NCBI RefSeq assembly: GCF_000600975.2
Contig: NZ_KK088653.1
Coordinates: forward strand, 806,501 to 870,500
Reading direction: 5' to 3'
Origin: Limimaricola hongkongensis DSM 17492
Lineage (GTDB): Bacteria; Pseudomonadota; Alphaproteobacteria; Rhodobacterales; Rhodobacteraceae
DNA: 64,000 nt
Part shown: piece after piece, positions 8,799 through 19,227 of the stretch
Layout: each line of letters begins with the position of its first letter
How positions within the stretch are numbered: the stretch's first letter is position 1
Program-made: the position numbers and the translations under genes
The notes under the pieces: model-generated
What the model saw: only the letters and a program-made list of their open reading frames with translations
Told to the model about the DNA's origin: nothing
Database searches by the model: none

Positions 8799-10619
8799 TC
8801 ACTCGACGGTGACGGATTTGGCGAGGTTTCGGGGCTGGTCGACATCGGTGCCCTTGGCGACGGCGGTGTGGTAGGCCAGCAGCTGCGCGGGCAGGGCATA
8901 GAGGATCGGGGCCCAGAGGGGAGCGATCTCGGGGAGGGTGATCACCTCCCAGACGCCATCGCCGGCGATGCGCGCGCCCTTGGCATCGGTGATCAGAAGC
9001 ACCTTGCCGCCGCGGGCCATCACCTCCTGCATGTTCGACACGGTCTTGTCGAACAGCTCGTCATGCGGCGCCATGACGATCACCGGCACATGCTCGTCGA
9101 CCAGCGCGATGGGGCCGTGCTTGAGCTCGCCCGATGCGTAGGCTTCGGCGTGGATATAGCTGATTTCCTTGAGCTTCAGCGCGCCTTCGAGGGCGAGCGG
9201 GAACATCCGGCCGCGGCCGAGGAACAGGATGTCGCGCGCCTCGGCGAGACCGCGCGAGACGCGCTGGCACTCGGCCTCGATGCTCAGCCCCTGGTCGACC
9301 AGGCCGGGCAGCTGGCGCAGCGCCTGCAGATGCGCGGCCAGCGCCGCGTCGTCGATGGTGCCGCGCTGACGCGCCGCCTCGAGCGCCAGCGCGCCGAGCA
9401 CCAGAAGCTGGCAGGTGAAGGCCTTGGTCGAAGCGACGCCGATCTCGGCACCCGCGAGGATCGGCAGCGCGATGTCGCTGTCGCGCGCGATCGAGCTTTC
9501 GGTGACGTTGACCACCGACAGGATGCGCGCGTCCTGGCTCTTGGCATAGCGCAATGCGGCCAGCGTGTCGGCGGTCTCGCCCGACTGGCTGACGAAGAGC
9601 GCGGCGGAGCGGGCCGGGATCGGGGGCTCGCGGTAGCGGAACTCCGAGGCGACGTCGATTTCCACCGGCAGGCGTGCGACCTGCTCGAACCAGTATTTCG
9701 CGACGTAGCAGGCATAGGAGGCGGTGCCGCAGGCCACCAGCGTCAGCCGCTCGACCGAGGCAAAGTCGATGCCCGGTTCGGGCAGGGCGATTGCACCTTC
9801 GGGGGTCAGGTAATGCCCCAGCGCCGCGGCCAGCACGCGCGGCTGCTCGGCGATCTCCTTGGCCATGAAGTGCTTGTGTCCCGCCTTGTCGACCTGCGCC
9901 GCGGCCTTTGCGATGCGCTTCTCGGGACGGCTGACCTCGCGGTTCGCGGCGTCGAAGATCACCACGCCCGCGCGGGTGACCTCGGCGCGGTCGCCCTCCT
10001 CGAGATAGGTGATCCGGTCGGTCAGGTTGCCGAGCGCGATCGCGTCCGAGCCGACGAACATCTCGCCCTCGCCATGGCCGATGGCCAGCGGGCTGCCCTT
10101 GCGCGCGGCGATCAACAGGTCGGTCTCGTCCTCGAACAGGAAACACAGCGCGTAGGCGCCGTCCAGCCGGGCAATGGTCGCGGCGGCGGCCTCGCGCGGC
10201 GGCAGGCCGCGGTCGAGATGCAGCTGGCACAACAGCGCCACCGTCTCTGTGTCGGTGTCGGTCCGGGTGCCGATGCCCGCCTCGGAGAGCTCCGCGCGCA
10301 GCGCGCGGTAGTTCTCGATGATGCCGTTATGGACGACGGCGACACGGGCCCCGGCATGCGGGTGCGCGTTGGCCTCGGTCGGGGCGCCATGGGTGGCCCA
10401 GCGGGTGTGGCCGATGCCCGAATGGCCGCGCAGCGGCTCGTGCACCAGCCGGTCCGACAGGTTCACCAGCTTGCCCACCGCACGGCGGCGACCGAGGCGG
10501 CCCTCGTCCAGCGTGGCGATGCCGGCGCTGTCATAGCCGCGATATTCGAGCCGGCCGAGCGCCTCGACCAGCAGCGGGGCGGCTTGATGATTGCCTAGGA
10601 CACCAACGATTCCGCACAT
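8799..10619 (-). CDS. glmS: Glutamine-fructose-6-phosphate aminotransferase (isomerizing) GlmS
   Basis: Enzyme of 606 residues that makes glucosamine 6-phosphate from fructose 6-phosphate and glutamine, the first step towards UDP-GlcNAc for peptidoglycan and LPS. The N-terminal glutamine amidotransferase domain starts MCGIVGVLG with the nucleophile C2 and contains HTRWATHG. Two SIS sugar-isomerase domains follow ([10 protein letters not shown] and [11 protein letters not shown] in the first; [20 protein letters not shown] in the second). The C-terminus ends with the usual LAKSVTVE. It starts 1 nt after the glmU stop, so the two genes form one operon. No upstream ribozyme-like leader is present, since glmU abuts it. 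Confidence 0.97.
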   Translation of the reverse strand: MCGIVGVLGNHQAAPLLVEALGRLEYRGYDSAGIATLDEGRLGRRRAVGKLVNLSDRLVHEPLRGHSGIGHTRWATHGAPTEANAHPHAGARVAVVHNGIIENYRALRAELSEAGIGTRTDTDTETVALLCQLHLDRGLPPREAAAATIARLDGAYALCFLFEDETDLLIAARKGSPLAIGHGEGEMFVGSDAIALGNLTDRITYLEEGDRAEVTRAGVVIFDAANREVSRPEKRIAKAAAQVDKAGHKHFMAKEIAEQPRVLAAALGHYLTPEGAIALPEPGIDFASVERLTLVACGTASYACYVAKYWFEQVARLPVEIDVASEFRYREPPIPARSAALFVSQSGETADTLAALRYAKSQDARILSVVNVTESSIARDSDIALPILAGAEIGVASTKAFTCQLLVLGALALEAARQRGTIDDAALAAHLQALRQLPGLVDQGLSIEAECQRVSRGLAEARDILFLGRGRMFPLALEGALKLKEISYIHAEAYASGELKHGPIALVDEHVPVIVMAPHDELFDKTVSNMQEVMARGGKVLLITDAKGARIAGDGVWEVITLPEIAPLWAPILYALPAQLLAYHTAVAKGTDVDQPRNLAKSVTVE

Positions 10620-10620
10620 G

Positions 10621-11973
10621 TCACTCGCCTTTCGATTTCGCGGCCTTGGCGGCGCGCAGCTTGTCGAAGAACCGGGTCGCGAAACCCGGCTTGTTGGCCT
10701 GGCGCGCCCGGCCCACGGCCATGTCGCCGGCGGGCACGTTGTGGGTCACCACTGTGCCGGTCGCGGTCATCGCCCCGTCGCCGAGCGTCACCGGCGCCAC
10801 CAGCATGGTGTTGGAGCCGATGAACGCATCGCGGCCCACCGTGGTCCGGTGCTTGAACACGCCGTCATAGTTGCAGGTGATGGTGCCCGCGCCGACATTG
10901 GTGCCCGCGCCGATATCGGCATCGCCGATATAGGTCAGGTGGTTGACCTTGGCGCCGGTGCCGAGCTGGGCGTTCTTGATCTCGACGAAATTGCCGACAT
11001 GCACGTCCTCGGCCAGCTCGGCGCCGGGACGCAGCCGGGCAAAGGGGCCGACCGTGGCGCCGCGCGAAACGTGGCAGCCTTCGAGATGGCTGAACGCCCG
11101 GATCCTTGCGCCGCTCTCGATCGTGACGCCGGGGCCGAATACCGTATGGGGCTCGATCACCGTGTCGCGGCCGACCACCGTGTCGCGCGCGAAGATGACC
11201 GTTTCGGGCGCGAGCAGCGTCACGCCGTCTTCCATCGCCTCGGTGCGGCGGCGGGCCTGAAACGCGGCCTCGGCGGCGGCCAGCTCGGCGCGGGTGTTGA
11301 TGCCCAGCGTCTCGGCCTCGTCGCAGCGCACCACCTCGGCCGAAAGCCCGGCCTCGCGGGCCAGCCCGACGATGTCGGTCAGGTAGTATTCGCCCGAGGC
11401 GTTGTCGTTCCCGACGCGGTCGAGCAGCTCGAACAGCGTCCGGCAATCCGCGGCGATGACGCCGGAATTGCACAGGGTGATGGCGCGGGTGGCGTCGTCG
11501 GCATCCTTGAACTCGACGATCCGATCGAGGCTGTCGCCGGTGGTCACGAGACGGCCGTAACGGCCCGGATCGGCGGCCTCGAAGCCCAGTACCACCACAT
11601 CGGCCCGGGCGCGGGCGGCCAGCATCGCTTTGAGCGTTTCGGGCCGGATGAAGGGCGTGTCGCCATAAAGCACGATCGCGTCGCCCGCGAACCCGTCGAG
11701 CGCCGCGCGCGCTTGGCTCACGGCGTGGCCGGTGCCCTCCTGGCTGTCCTGCCGGACCGTGACGATGCCTTCGTCGAAGGCCGTCACGGATTTCTCCACC
11801 GCCGCGGCGCCGTGCCCTGCGACCACGATCATCCGCGACGGTTCAAGCGCCATGCCCGCCGCCATCGCATGGTGCAGCAGCGGCGCGCTCCCGATCTCGT
11901 GCAGAACCTTCGGCAGGTCCGAGTTCATCCGCGTGCCCCGGCCCGCGGCCAAAACGATCAGTGCCGTGCTCAT
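10621..11973 (-). CDS. glmU: Bifunctional UDP-GlcNAc pyrophosphorylase / GlcN-1-P acetyltransferase GlmU
   Basis: Enzyme of 450 residues that acetylates glucosamine 1-phosphate and couples it to UTP to give UDP-GlcNAc. The N-terminal nucleotidyltransferase domain has VLAAGRGTRMNSDLPKVLHE (signature LAAGxGTRM...K) and YGDTPFI. The C-terminal left-handed beta-helix has imperfect hexapeptide repeats from about residue 250 (for example GATVGPFARLRPGAEL), ending with the acyl-CoA site region NYDGVFKHRT and IGSNTMLVAPV. It is the first gene of glmU-glmS and is divergent from gph, with about 110 bp of shared promoter region. Confidence 0.97.
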   Translation of the reverse strand: MSTALIVLAAGRGTRMNSDLPKVLHEIGSAPLLHHAMAAGMALEPSRMIVVAGHGAAAVEKSVTAFDEGIVTVRQDSQEGTGHAVSQARAALDGFAGDAIVLYGDTPFIRPETLKAMLAARARADVVVLGFEAADPGRYGRLVTTGDSLDRIVEFKDADDATRAITLCNSGVIAADCRTLFELLDRVGNDNASGEYYLTDIVGLAREAGLSAEVVRCDEAETLGINTRAELAAAEAAFQARRRTEAMEDGVTLLAPETVIFARDTVVGRDTVIEPHTVFGPGVTIESGARIRAFSHLEGCHVSRGATVGPFARLRPGAELAEDVHVGNFVEIKNAQLGTGAKVNHLTYIGDADIGAGTNVGAGTITCNYDGVFKHRTTVGRDAFIGSNTMLVAPVTLGDGAMTATGTVVTHNVPAGDMAVGRARQANKPGFATRFFDKLRAAKAAKSKGE

Positions 11974-12041
11974 TGCTGCCCCTCTTGTTGCTTGATCCGG
12001 CTTCTACTAGCCGCATCTATGGGCACAAGCCCGAGGGCCTG

Positions 12042-12071
12042 TTGACGGGATCACTTCCCGCTACGCATCAT
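12042..12071 (+). promoter_or_regulatory. Possible promoter of gph
   Basis: TTGACG at 12042-12047 and CATCAT at 12066-12071, separated by 18 nt, resemble a sigma-70-type -35/-10 pair (five and four of six consensus matches). The predicted start of transcription would lie only 5-12 nt before the gph start codon, which would make the leader very short; that is why confidence is low. Confidence 0.3.
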
Positions 12072-12088
12072 TACAGGAAACAATGCTC

Positions 12089-12748
12089 ATGCGCGCTGTG
12101 ATTTTCGACCTCGACGGGACGCTCGCCGAAACCAGCGGTGACCTGATCGCCGCCGCCAACCGCTGTTTCGCGGATCTCGGATTGGGAGCGCTGCTGGACC
12201 CGCAAGAGGACGCGGCAACCGCCATGCATGGCGCGCGCGCCATGCTGCGCCTGGGATTGTCCCGCGTGGGCGAGGTCGACGAGGCCGATGTCGATCGGCA
12301 ATACCCCCGGCTGCTCGCCTATTACGAGGAAGAAATCGACCGGCATTCGACGCTGTTTCCCGGCGCGATGGAGGCCGTGGCCGAGCTCAGGCGGCTCGGT
12401 CACCCGGTCGCGATCTGCACCAACAAGCCCGAGGCGCTGGCCGAAAAACTGCTCGACCGGCTCGGTGTGCGCGGCGATTTCGCCTGTCTCATCGGTGCGG
12501 ACACGCTGGCGATGCGCAAGCCCGATCCCGAATGCCTGCGCGAGACCGTGCGGCGCGCCGGAGGCGATCCGGCGCATTGCGTGCTTGTGGGTGACACCGA
12601 AACCGACCGGATCACCGCCCGCGCCGCGGGCGTGCCCTCCATTCTGGTGCGGTTCGGGCCGAATGGCCATCGCACCGCCGACCTGCATCCCGAAGCGCTG
12701 ATCGGTCATTACGATGAGCTGGTGGCTGCGGTGCAGGCGCTGGGCTGA
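12089..12748 (+). CDS. gph: Phosphoglycolate phosphatase (HAD family)
   Basis: HAD hydrolase of 219 residues that dephosphorylates 2-phosphoglycolate arising from DNA repair and photorespiration-type reactions. Motif I is FDLDGTLAETSGD (nucleophile Asp in DLDGT), motif II is the T of AICTNKP, and motif IV is VLVGDTETDRITARAAG. A helical cap lies in between. Two start codons are possible, ATG 12083 and ATG 12089. I prefer 12089 because AGGA at 12075 is then 10 nt away rather than 4, and homologues begin MRAVIFDLDGT. Other HAD phosphatase substrates cannot be excluded. Confidence 0.85.
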   Translation: MRAVIFDLDGTLAETSGDLIAAANRCFADLGLGALLDPQEDAATAMHGARAMLRLGLSRVGEVDEADVDRQYPRLLAYYEEEIDRHSTLFPGAMEAVAELRRLGHPVAICTNKPEALAEKLLDRLGVRGDFACLIGADTLAMRKPDPECLRETVRRAGGDPAHCVLVGDTETDRITARAAGVPSILVRFGPNGHRTADLHPEALIGHYDELVAAVQALG

Positions 12749-12778
12749 CGAAGGTCTTGGGAGCGGGCCGCAGGATTT

Positions 12779-12800
12779 GCGTATTTGGAGAGTGATGAAA
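12779..12800 (+). repeat. 3'-flank repeat element, copy 2 (diverged)
   Basis: GCGTATTT, then GGAGAGTGATGAAA: the same layout as the other copies but with several substitutions in the second half. It starts 31 nt after the gph stop, in the sense direction of gph, and faces copy 3 across a 35-nt GC-rich spacer. Confidence 0.55.
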
Positions 12801-12835
12801 GGCAGCGCACGTCCCGGATACGGGTGCGATCCGCA

Positions 12836-12857
12836 TTTCACCATTCCTCAAATACGC
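12836..12857 (-). repeat. 3'-flank repeat element, copy 3
   Basis: Read on the minus strand: GCGTATTT, 2 nt, then GGAATGGTGAAA. It lies 36 nt after the creA stop, in the sense direction of creA, and is inverted relative to copy 2. The two copies together with the GC-rich spacer can fold as one long imperfect hairpin between the convergent genes gph and creA. Confidence 0.7.
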
Positions 12858-12892
12858 AGATCTCCACGTTAGCGGCACAAGGCGGCGCAGGC

Positions 12893-13360
12893 TCAGCGCG
12901 CCGCGTCGGTCTCATAAAGCGGGATTGTCGAGATCGACATCTTGGCCGAGCCTTGGGTCAGCTCGCTGCCATGCGCGAGATAGATCAGCACCTGGTTTTC
13001 CTCGTCATAGATCCGGCTGATGCGGATCGTCTTGAGGATGATCGAGCGGCTTTCGCGGAACACCTGCTCGCCCCCGCGTGAGCGGTCGATGTCGCCCAAC
13101 GTGATCGGCCCGGTCTGGCGGCAGTCGATCGAGGCGTTCGACGGGTCTTCGAACCAGTTGCCCTGGCTCAGCCGGTCGATCACCGAGCGTTCGAAATAGG
13201 CGATATGGCAGGTCACGCCTTCAACCTCGGGGTCGGGAATCGCCTCGACGATGACGTCGTTGCCGACCCAGTCGACGCCGACCTTGCCGACGACCTCCGA
13301 ATGAGCCGCGGCGGGAAGAAGGGCGAGGGCGAGCGCGATCGGGCGAAGAGCGTGTGTCAT
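12893..13360 (-). CDS. creA: CreA family protein
   Basis: Protein of 155 residues matching the CreA family, a conserved exported protein of unknown role first named in the E. coli cre locus. An N-terminal signal peptide (MTHALRPIALALALLPAAAHS) is followed by the family core: VGKVGVDWVGNDVIVEAIPDPEVEGVTCHIAYF and FRESRSIILKTIRISRIYDEENQVLIYLAHG. It is probably periplasmic. The start at 13360 is the ATG in front of the signal peptide; longer in-frame starts add an implausible non-hydrophobic leader. Convergent with gph. Confidence 0.88.
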   Translation of the reverse strand: MTHALRPIALALALLPAAAHSEVVGKVGVDWVGNDVIVEAIPDPEVEGVTCHIAYFERSVIDRLSQGNWFEDPSNASIDCRQTGPITLGDIDRSRGGEQVFRESRSIILKTIRISRIYDEENQVLIYLAHGSELTQGSAKMSISTIPLYETDAAR

Positions 13361-13459
13361 GGGCGGCCAACGCAGGGCAGGGCCGGGGGTTCCGCCGGTT
13401 GACCGCGCCGCGCTGCGATCCACAGTAAGGCCGGGACGCAGCAGGGCGGGAGAGGCGCG

Positions 13460-13864
13460 ATGGGATCGATCTGGGAATTCGGCTCGGAAGGCGGCGTGTT
13501 GCACCATCATCTCGGCTGGCTGGTGCTGGGGCTCGAATGGGTCGCGGCGATCATCGATCTCTTCGCCATCGCGCTGCTGCTGATCGGGGCGGCGCGCTTC
13601 ATCCTCGGCGTGAGCCGGGCCGAGATACGGCGCGACGACGCGGCGCGGGTGCAGGCCACCAACCGCGAGCGGATCGAACTGGGGCGCTACATCCTCGCGG
13701 GGCTCGAGCTGTTCATCGTGTCCGACATCATCCACACCGCGCTCAGCCTCGCGCTGGCCGATCTGGTGTTCCTCGGGCTTCTGGTCATCATCCGGTCTCT
13801 GATCTCCTTCTTTCTCGACCGGGAGCTGGAGCAGGTGAAGACCGAGCTGCGCGAGGCTCCGTAG
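13460..13864 (+). CDS. DUF1622 family small membrane protein
   Basis: Protein of 134 residues with three hydrophobic segments, at about residues 19-45, 76-95 and 97-115. The conserved stretch NRERIELGRYILAGLELFIVSDIIHT is typical of the DUF1622 family, whose function is unknown. The N-terminus is probably periplasmic or short cytoplasmic. It lies between creA (divergent) and nuoA, and the gap to nuoA holds a promoter-like sequence, so it is unlikely to be part of the nuo operon proper. Confidence 0.78.
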   Translation: MGSIWEFGSEGGVLHHHLGWLVLGLEWVAAIIDLFAIALLLIGAARFILGVSRAEIRRDDAARVQATNRERIELGRYILAGLELFIVSDIIHTALSLALADLVFLGLLVIIRSLISFFLDRELEQVKTELREAP

Positions 13865-13921
13865 CGGAGGCGAAAGGGAGCGGCGCGCGCATCGGACGCA
13901 GCTCGGGGGCGTCGGGCTCGG

Positions 13922-13950
13922 TTGACCCTTGCCGGACCGGGGTTTATGGA
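13922..13950 (+). promoter_or_regulatory. nuoA: Candidate promoter of the nuo operon
   Basis: TTGACC at 13922-13927, a 17-nt spacer, and TATGGA at 13945-13950 give a -35/-10 pair about 40 nt before the nuoA start. It is the best such pair in the 127-nt gap between the DUF1622 gene and nuoA. No experimental support; the -10 box matches only three of six consensus bases. Confidence 0.4.
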
Positions 13951-13991
13951 TCGCGAAATCGACCGACAGCTCCCGCGTGAAAGGACCCGAC

Positions 13992-14881
<890 letters not shown>

Positions 14882-14887
14882 CACCCC

Positions 14888-14909
14888 GCGGGCGCGACCA
14901 CGCGCCCGC
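14888..14909 (+). other. Intercistronic hairpin, nuoB-nuoC
   Basis: Perfect 9-bp stem (GCGGGCGCG at 14888-14896 with its complement at 14901-14909) and a 4-nt loop ACCA, starting 6 nt after the nuoB stop. There is no T-run, so it is not a normal terminator; it could protect or mark mRNA ends or tune nuoC expression. Confidence 0.5.
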
Positions 14910-14938
14910 CAAGACCATATTTCTCCGGGGGAATCGCC

Positions 14939-15556
14939 ATGAGCGAGGCACTGAACGACCTGGGCGCGCATCTCGAATCCAAGCGCCCCGACTGCGTGAC
15001 CGGCTGGGAGGTCGCCTTCGGCGAGCTTACCGTCACCGTGACGCCCGAAGCGATCCCTGGTGTCGTCGAGCTTCTCAAGACCGACCCGACCTGCCGCTTC
15101 TCGACGCTGATCGACATCACGGCGGTGGATTATCCCGGGCGCGAAAAGCGCTTCGACATGGTCTATCACTTCCTGTCGATGTACCAAAACCAGCGCATCC
15201 GCATCCGCGCGGAGGTCCGCGAGGACGAGATGGTGCCCTCGATCATCGAGATCCATCCCTCGTCCAACTGGTTCGAGCGCGAGGTGTTCGACATGTTCGG
15301 CATCATCTTCACCGGTCACCCGGACCTGCGCCGCATCCTCACCGATTACGGCTTCCGCGGCTTTCCGCTGCGCAAGGATTTCCCGACCACGGGCTACACC
15401 GAGGTGCGCTTCGACGAGGTGCAAAAGCGGGTGGTCTACGAGCCGGTGAAGCTCGTGCAGGAATACCGGCAGTTCGATTTCATGAGCCCCTGGGAAGGGG
15501 CGCAATACGTGCTTCCCGGCGACGACAAGGCCGGCGACGCGGGCGCGAAAGGGTAA
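14939..15556 (+). CDS. nuoC: NADH-quinone oxidoreductase subunit C
   Basis: Complex I 30-kDa subunit of 205 residues, a scaffold in the connecting module beside NuoD. The family signature ERETFDMFGI-type is present as [41 protein letters not shown]. The tail ([13 protein letters not shown]) is usual for alphaproteobacteria, and it is separate from NuoD, unlike in E. coli. GGGGGA lies before the ATG at 14939. nuoD follows after 3 nt. Confidence 0.97.
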   Translation: MSEALNDLGAHLESKRPDCVTGWEVAFGELTVTVTPEAIPGVVELLKTDPTCRFSTLIDITAVDYPGREKRFDMVYHFLSMYQNQRIRIRAEVREDEMVPSIIEIHPSSNWFEREVFDMFGIIFTGHPDLRRILTDYGFRGFPLRKDFPTTGYTEVRFDEVQKRVVYEPVKLVQEYRQFDFMSPWEGAQYVLPGDDKAGDAGAKG

Positions 15557-15559
15557 GCC

Positions 15560-16786
15560 ATGGACGGCACGACCATCAACGCCAAGGGCTTCGAGGACAC
15601 GAAGACCGGCGAGCAGAAGATCCGCAACTTCAACATCAACTTCGGGCCGCAGCACCCGGCGGCGCACGGCGTGCTGCGGCTGGTTCTGGAGCTCGACGGC
15701 GAAATCGTCGAGCGCTGCGATCCGCATATCGGCCTGCTGCATCGCGGCACCGAAAAGCTGATGGAAAGCCGGACCTACCTGCAGAACCTGCCCTATTTCG
15801 ACCGGCTCGACTATGTGGCGCCGATGAACCAGGAACATGCCTGGTGCCTCGCGATCGAACGGCTGACCGGAACGGAGGTGCCGCGCCGCGCCTCGTTGAT
15901 CCGCGTGCTCTATTCCGAGATCGGCCGCATCCTGTCGCATCTTCTCAATGTCACCACGCAGGCGATGGACGTCGGCGCGCTGACCCCGCCGCTGTGGGGC
16001 TTTGAAGAGCGCGAAAAGCTCATGGTGTTCTACGAGCGGGCCTGCGGCGCGCGGCTGCACGCGGCCTATTTCCGGCCCGGCGGCGTGCATCAGGACCTGC
16101 CGCCCGAGCTGATCGACGATATCGAAGCGTGGTCGCATGAATTCCCCAACGTGCTCGACGACATCGACGGGCTGTTGACCGAAAACCGGATCTTCAAGCA
16201 GCGCAACGCCGATATCGGCGTCGTCACCGAGGAGGAGATCCAGGATTGGGGCTTCTCGGGCGTGATGGTGCGCGGCTCGGGCCTTGCGTGGGACCTGCGC
16301 CGCGCCCAGCCCTACGAGTGCTACGACGAGTTCGAATTCCAGATCCCGGTCGGCAAGAACGGCGACTGCTACGACCGTTACCTCGTGCGGATGGCCGAAA
16401 TGCGCGAGAGCGTGAAGATCATCCGTCAGGCGATCGAGAAGCTGCGCGCCGAGCCGGGCGACATTCTTGCCCGCGGCAAGGTCACGCCGCCGACGCGTTC
16501 GGACATGAAGACCTCGATGGAAGCGCTGATCCATCACTTCAAGCTCTATACCGAGGGCTTCCACGTGCCCGCGGGCGAGGTCTATGCCGCCGTCGAGGCG
16601 CCCAAGGGCGAATTCGGCGTCTATCTCGTGGCCGACGGGTCGAACAAACCCTACCGTGCCAAGCTGCGTGCGCCGGGGTATCTGCACCTGCAGGCGATGG
16701 ACCACGTGGCCTCTGGCCACCAGCTTGCGGACGTGGCGGCGATCATCGGCACCATGGACATCGTGTTCGGCGAGGTCGACCGCTGA
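15560..16786 (+). CDS. nuoD: NADH-quinone oxidoreductase subunit D
   Basis: Complex I 49-kDa subunit of 408 residues that forms the quinone-binding cavity with NuoB. Landmarks are [27 protein letters not shown] near the N-terminus (the conserved GPQHPAxHG loop), [14 protein letters not shown], and a C-terminal segment ending [19 protein letters not shown], the usual alphaproteobacterial end. Normal length. It follows nuoC with 3 nt spacing. Confidence 0.97.
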   Translation: MDGTTINAKGFEDTKTGEQKIRNFNINFGPQHPAAHGVLRLVLELDGEIVERCDPHIGLLHRGTEKLMESRTYLQNLPYFDRLDYVAPMNQEHAWCLAIERLTGTEVPRRASLIRVLYSEIGRILSHLLNVTTQAMDVGALTPPLWGFEEREKLMVFYERACGARLHAAYFRPGGVHQDLPPELIDDIEAWSHEFPNVLDDIDGLLTENRIFKQRNADIGVVTEEEIQDWGFSGVMVRGSGLAWDLRRAQPYECYDEFEFQIPVGKNGDCYDRYLVRMAEMRESVKIIRQAIEKLRAEPGDILARGKVTPPTRSDMKTSMEALIHHFKLYTEGFHVPAGEVYAAVEAPKGEFGVYLVADGSNKPYRAKLRAPGYLHLQAMDHVASGHQLADVAAIIGTMDIVFGEVDR

Positions 16787-16857
16787 GGCGGCGGCCCTGA
16801 GGCAACCGGCCGGGGGCGCAATGCCACCGGCTTTCGACAGGACGGGGACGGTTCGAG

Positions 16858-17205
16858 ATGACGGCGATGCGGATGACGATGGCGCTCATGGGGCTCGCGG
16901 CGCTCGGGGCCTGCACGGCAGGGGCGCAGATCGGGAATTACGGCGCGCAAGGGCGCGTCGGCAGCGTCGGTCAAGCCTCGGCCCGCACCGAGACGCCCGC
17001 GCCGATGACCCCCGACGACCGGCTCGTCGCCGCGATCGAGGCGCAGGGCTGCGCCATCACCTCCGACAACGTGGCGCAGGTGCTGCTCAAGGCGAACCTG
17101 ACCCAGCAACAGCTCCTGGAGCTTGGACCCCAGCTGACCGCGCAGGGCCGCGCCGAGGTCACCGATGATGGCACCATCCGGGTGCTGACCTCCAACTGCA
17201 TCTGA
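16858..17205 (+). CDS. Small lipoprotein inside the nuo operon
   Basis: Protein of 115 residues with a lipoprotein signal peptide (lipobox AALGAC, lipidated C19). The mature part has a helical conserved half: DDRLVAAIEAQGCAITSDNVAQVLLKANLTQQQL through VTDDGTIRVLTSNCI. Two further cysteines, C65 and C114, could form a disulfide in the periplasm. It lies between nuoD and nuoE in the same direction, in a place where related Rhodobacteraceae also carry an unassigned gene. A role in complex I assembly or stability is suggested only by position. Confidence 0.72.
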   Translation: MTAMRMTMALMGLAALGACTAGAQIGNYGAQGRVGSVGQASARTETPAPMTPDDRLVAAIEAQGCAITSDNVAQVLLKANLTQQQLLELGPQLTAQGRAEVTDDGTIRVLTSNCI

Positions 17206-17273
17206 GGGCGTTTGCCCTCCTGACATGATCCGCGCCGCCCGACGGGAGGCGCCCAGAACACCGGAACGAGCGA

Positions 17274-18350
17274 ATGCTGCGCAGACTTCACCCCGAACAG
17301 CCCGAGAGCTTCGCCTTCACCCCGGCCAACCAGGCCTGGGCCGAGGCGCAGATCACGAAGTATCCCGAGGGACGGCAGGCCAGCGCGATCATTCCGCTTC
17401 TGTGGCGCGCGCAGGAGCAGGAAGGCTGGCTGTCGCGTCCCGCCATCGAGGAAGTCGCGCGGATGCTCGATCTTGCCTATATCCGGGCGCTCGAGGTCGC
17501 GACCTTCTATTTCATGTTCCAGCTGCAGCCCGTGGGCTCGGTGGCGCATATCCAGGTCTGCGGCACGCTGTCTTGCATGCTGTGCGGCTCCGAGGACCTG
17601 ATGAAGGTCTGCCAGGAGAAGATCGCCAAGAAACCGCACGAGCTGTCGGCGGATGGCAAGTTCTCGTGGGAGGAGGTCGAGTGTCTCGGCGCCTGCGCCA
17701 ACGCGCCGATGGCGCAGATCGGCAAGGATTACTACGAGGATCTGACGACCGAGCGCCTGTCGGAGATCATCGACGAGATGGCCGCCAGCAACGTGCCGGT
17801 GCCGGGCCCGCAGAATGGCCGCTATGCCTCCGAGCCGATCGACAACCTGACCTCGCTGGCCGAGGGCGCCGAGGATCGCAACCCGCACAACGCCGCCGTG
17901 GCGCTGGCGGTGGAGCTCCAAGACACGATCAAGCGGATCGACGGCACCGAGGTGCCGCTGACCACGCCGTGGCAGCGTCAGGACGATCACGAGGCCGAGG
18001 GCCAGCCCGACCCGGTCGAGCCCGAGCCCGCCAAGGGCCGCAGCGCCGACGCCTCCGGCGTGACCGAACAGGAAGCCCCCGCGTCGAGCGCGGCCAAGCC
18101 CGTCTCGGCCGATTTCCCCGCCGAAGAGCCGCGTGACGCGGTCGATGGCGATGAGGCCCCCGAAGGCGGCAAGCCGGTCGCACCCTCCGGCGAGGCCGCG
18201 CCCGCGACCGATGCGGATGACGCGACGGGGGACAAGACCGGCACCGCCGATCCGGCGGCGCCGGGCGGTGTCTACAACGCGCCCCGGACCCAGACGCCCG
18301 GCGATGCCGCCAAGGATGGCGACACGCCGAAGACCTCGAAAGACAAGTGA
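17274..18350 (+). CDS. nuoE: NADH-quinone oxidoreductase subunit E with long acidic C-terminal extension
   Basis: Complex I 24-kDa subunit carrying a [2Fe-2S] cluster in a thioredoxin-like fold. The four ligands are C96, C101, C137 and C141 ([17 protein letters not shown]), in the standard Cx4C...Cx3C spacing. The enzyme core ends near residue 190. About 165 further residues are rich in Ala, Pro, Glu and Asp with no predicted fold, giving 358 residues against about 170 in E. coli. Long NuoE tails are known in alphaproteobacteria. The start at 17274 has only a weak ribosome-binding site, but family similarity begins at [15 protein letters not shown]. Confidence 0.94.
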   Translation: MLRRLHPEQPESFAFTPANQAWAEAQITKYPEGRQASAIIPLLWRAQEQEGWLSRPAIEEVARMLDLAYIRALEVATFYFMFQLQPVGSVAHIQVCGTLSCMLCGSEDLMKVCQEKIAKKPHELSADGKFSWEEVECLGACANAPMAQIGKDYYEDLTTERLSEIIDEMAASNVPVPGPQNGRYASEPIDNLTSLAEGAEDRNPHNAAVALAVELQDTIKRIDGTEVPLTTPWQRQDDHEAEGQPDPVEPEPAKGRSADASGVTEQEAPASSAAKPVSADFPAEEPRDAVDGDEAPEGGKPVAPSGEAAPATDADDATGDKTGTADPAAPGGVYNAPRTQTPGDAAKDGDTPKTSKDK

Positions 18351-18385
18351 TGCCGGGGCGCGCTGCCGGATACGGGCGGGGGCGA

Positions 18386-18406
18386 CGCGGGCCGGTTCGG
18401 CCCGCG
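18386..18406 (+). other. Intercistronic hairpin after nuoE
   Basis: Perfect 9-bp stem (CGCGGGCCG at 18386-18394 with its complement at 18398-18406) and loop GTT, 36 nt after the nuoE stop. Only three T follow at a distance, so full termination is unlikely; partial termination or mRNA processing is possible. Confidence 0.45.
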
Positions 18407-18483
18407 CATCCGTTTGATTCGGCGGCGTTGCGTCCTAAGACGAAGGGCGGGACGATCCGTCCCGGCCATTCGGAGGATGCGGC

Positions 18484-19227
18484 ATGAACGGTATTGGAAG
18501 CTGCCGGACCATCACCATCGGCGCCGCCGCTCTGGGCGGCGTGCTGCTGTGGATCCTGCTCGCGCTTGGTGCGCGAGGCTGGTTTTCCTCGCTGCTGATC
18601 GCGGCGCTTCTGGCCGCCGCGGCGGCGGCTCTGGTGCTGGCGCTGGTCTGCCCCGGCGAAGAGACGCAGGACGCAGAGACGGCGCCCGCGAAAGACGATG
18701 TCCCGGCGAGGCCGCAAGATCTTGAACGGCACGACACCGTCGCGCCTTTGCCGACCGACGCGACCGGCACTGCCGCCGATACCGGCGGACGCCAGGCCGA
18801 AAGCGTCCGTCCCGCCAGCAGGGTGGAAGAGACCGGGGCGTCGCGCGTGAACGACGTGTCGGTTCTGGACGACGCCGGCGCCGATGATCTGGGCGACGAG
18901 GTGTCGCGGGTCCAGGCGCAGGACGCCGAGGCCGCGACACCGCCCGCGCCGGAGATGCCTGATGGCGTCGCCGCCGAAATGCGGCAGGAGCCCGAGCTTC
19001 TGGACGCCCCGCGCGGACAGGCCGACGATCTCAAGCGGCTGCGGGGCGTGGGCCCCAAGCTCGAGGAGCAGCTCAACCGGCTCGGCGTGTGGCACCTGCG
19101 CCAGATCGCGGCGTGGAGCGAGGGCGAGGCGGCATGGATCGACGATCATCTCGAGGGGTTCAGGGGCCGGATCCAGCGCGACGACTGGATCGGCCAGGCC
19201 CGCGAGATGACGAAGGACGACGCATGA
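18484..19227 (+). CDS. Membrane-anchored helix-hairpin-helix protein in the nuo operon
   Basis: Protein of 247 residues in three parts. Two hydrophobic helices lie at about residues 10-30 and 34-56. A low-complexity acidic linker runs from 57 to 178. A C-terminal helix-hairpin-helix-like domain lies at 181-240 (DDLKRLRGVGPKLEEQLNRL, LRQIAAWSEGEAAWIDDHL, GRIQRDDWIGQA). From memory, in many Rhizobiales and some Rhodobacteraceae this same domain is fused to the end of NuoE; here it is a separate membrane protein right after nuoE. It overlaps the next gene by ATGA (19224-19227). Role unknown, likely linked to complex I. Confidence 0.75.
   Translation: MNGIGSCRTITIGAAALGGVLLWILLALGARGWFSSLLIAALLAAAAAALVLALVCPGEETQDAETAPAKDDVPARPQDLERHDTVAPLPTDATGTAADTGGRQAESVRPASRVEETGASRVNDVSVLDDAGADDLGDEVSRVQAQDAEAATPPAPEMPDGVAAEMRQEPELLDAPRGQADDLKRLRGVGPKLEEQLNRLGVWHLRQIAAWSEGEAAWIDDHLEGFRGRIQRDDWIGQAREMTKDDA

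Noticed and set aside
8799..10619. glmS ribozyme-like leader
   Set aside because: glmU ends 1 nt before glmS, so there is no leader of its own, and the ribozyme is known from Gram-positive bacteria.
17850..18350. NuoE C-terminal extension as a possible frameshift product
   Set aside because: The stretch keeps one acidic Ala/Pro-rich frame up to the stop, and long NuoE tails are known in alphaproteobacteria; no competing frame shows similarity.
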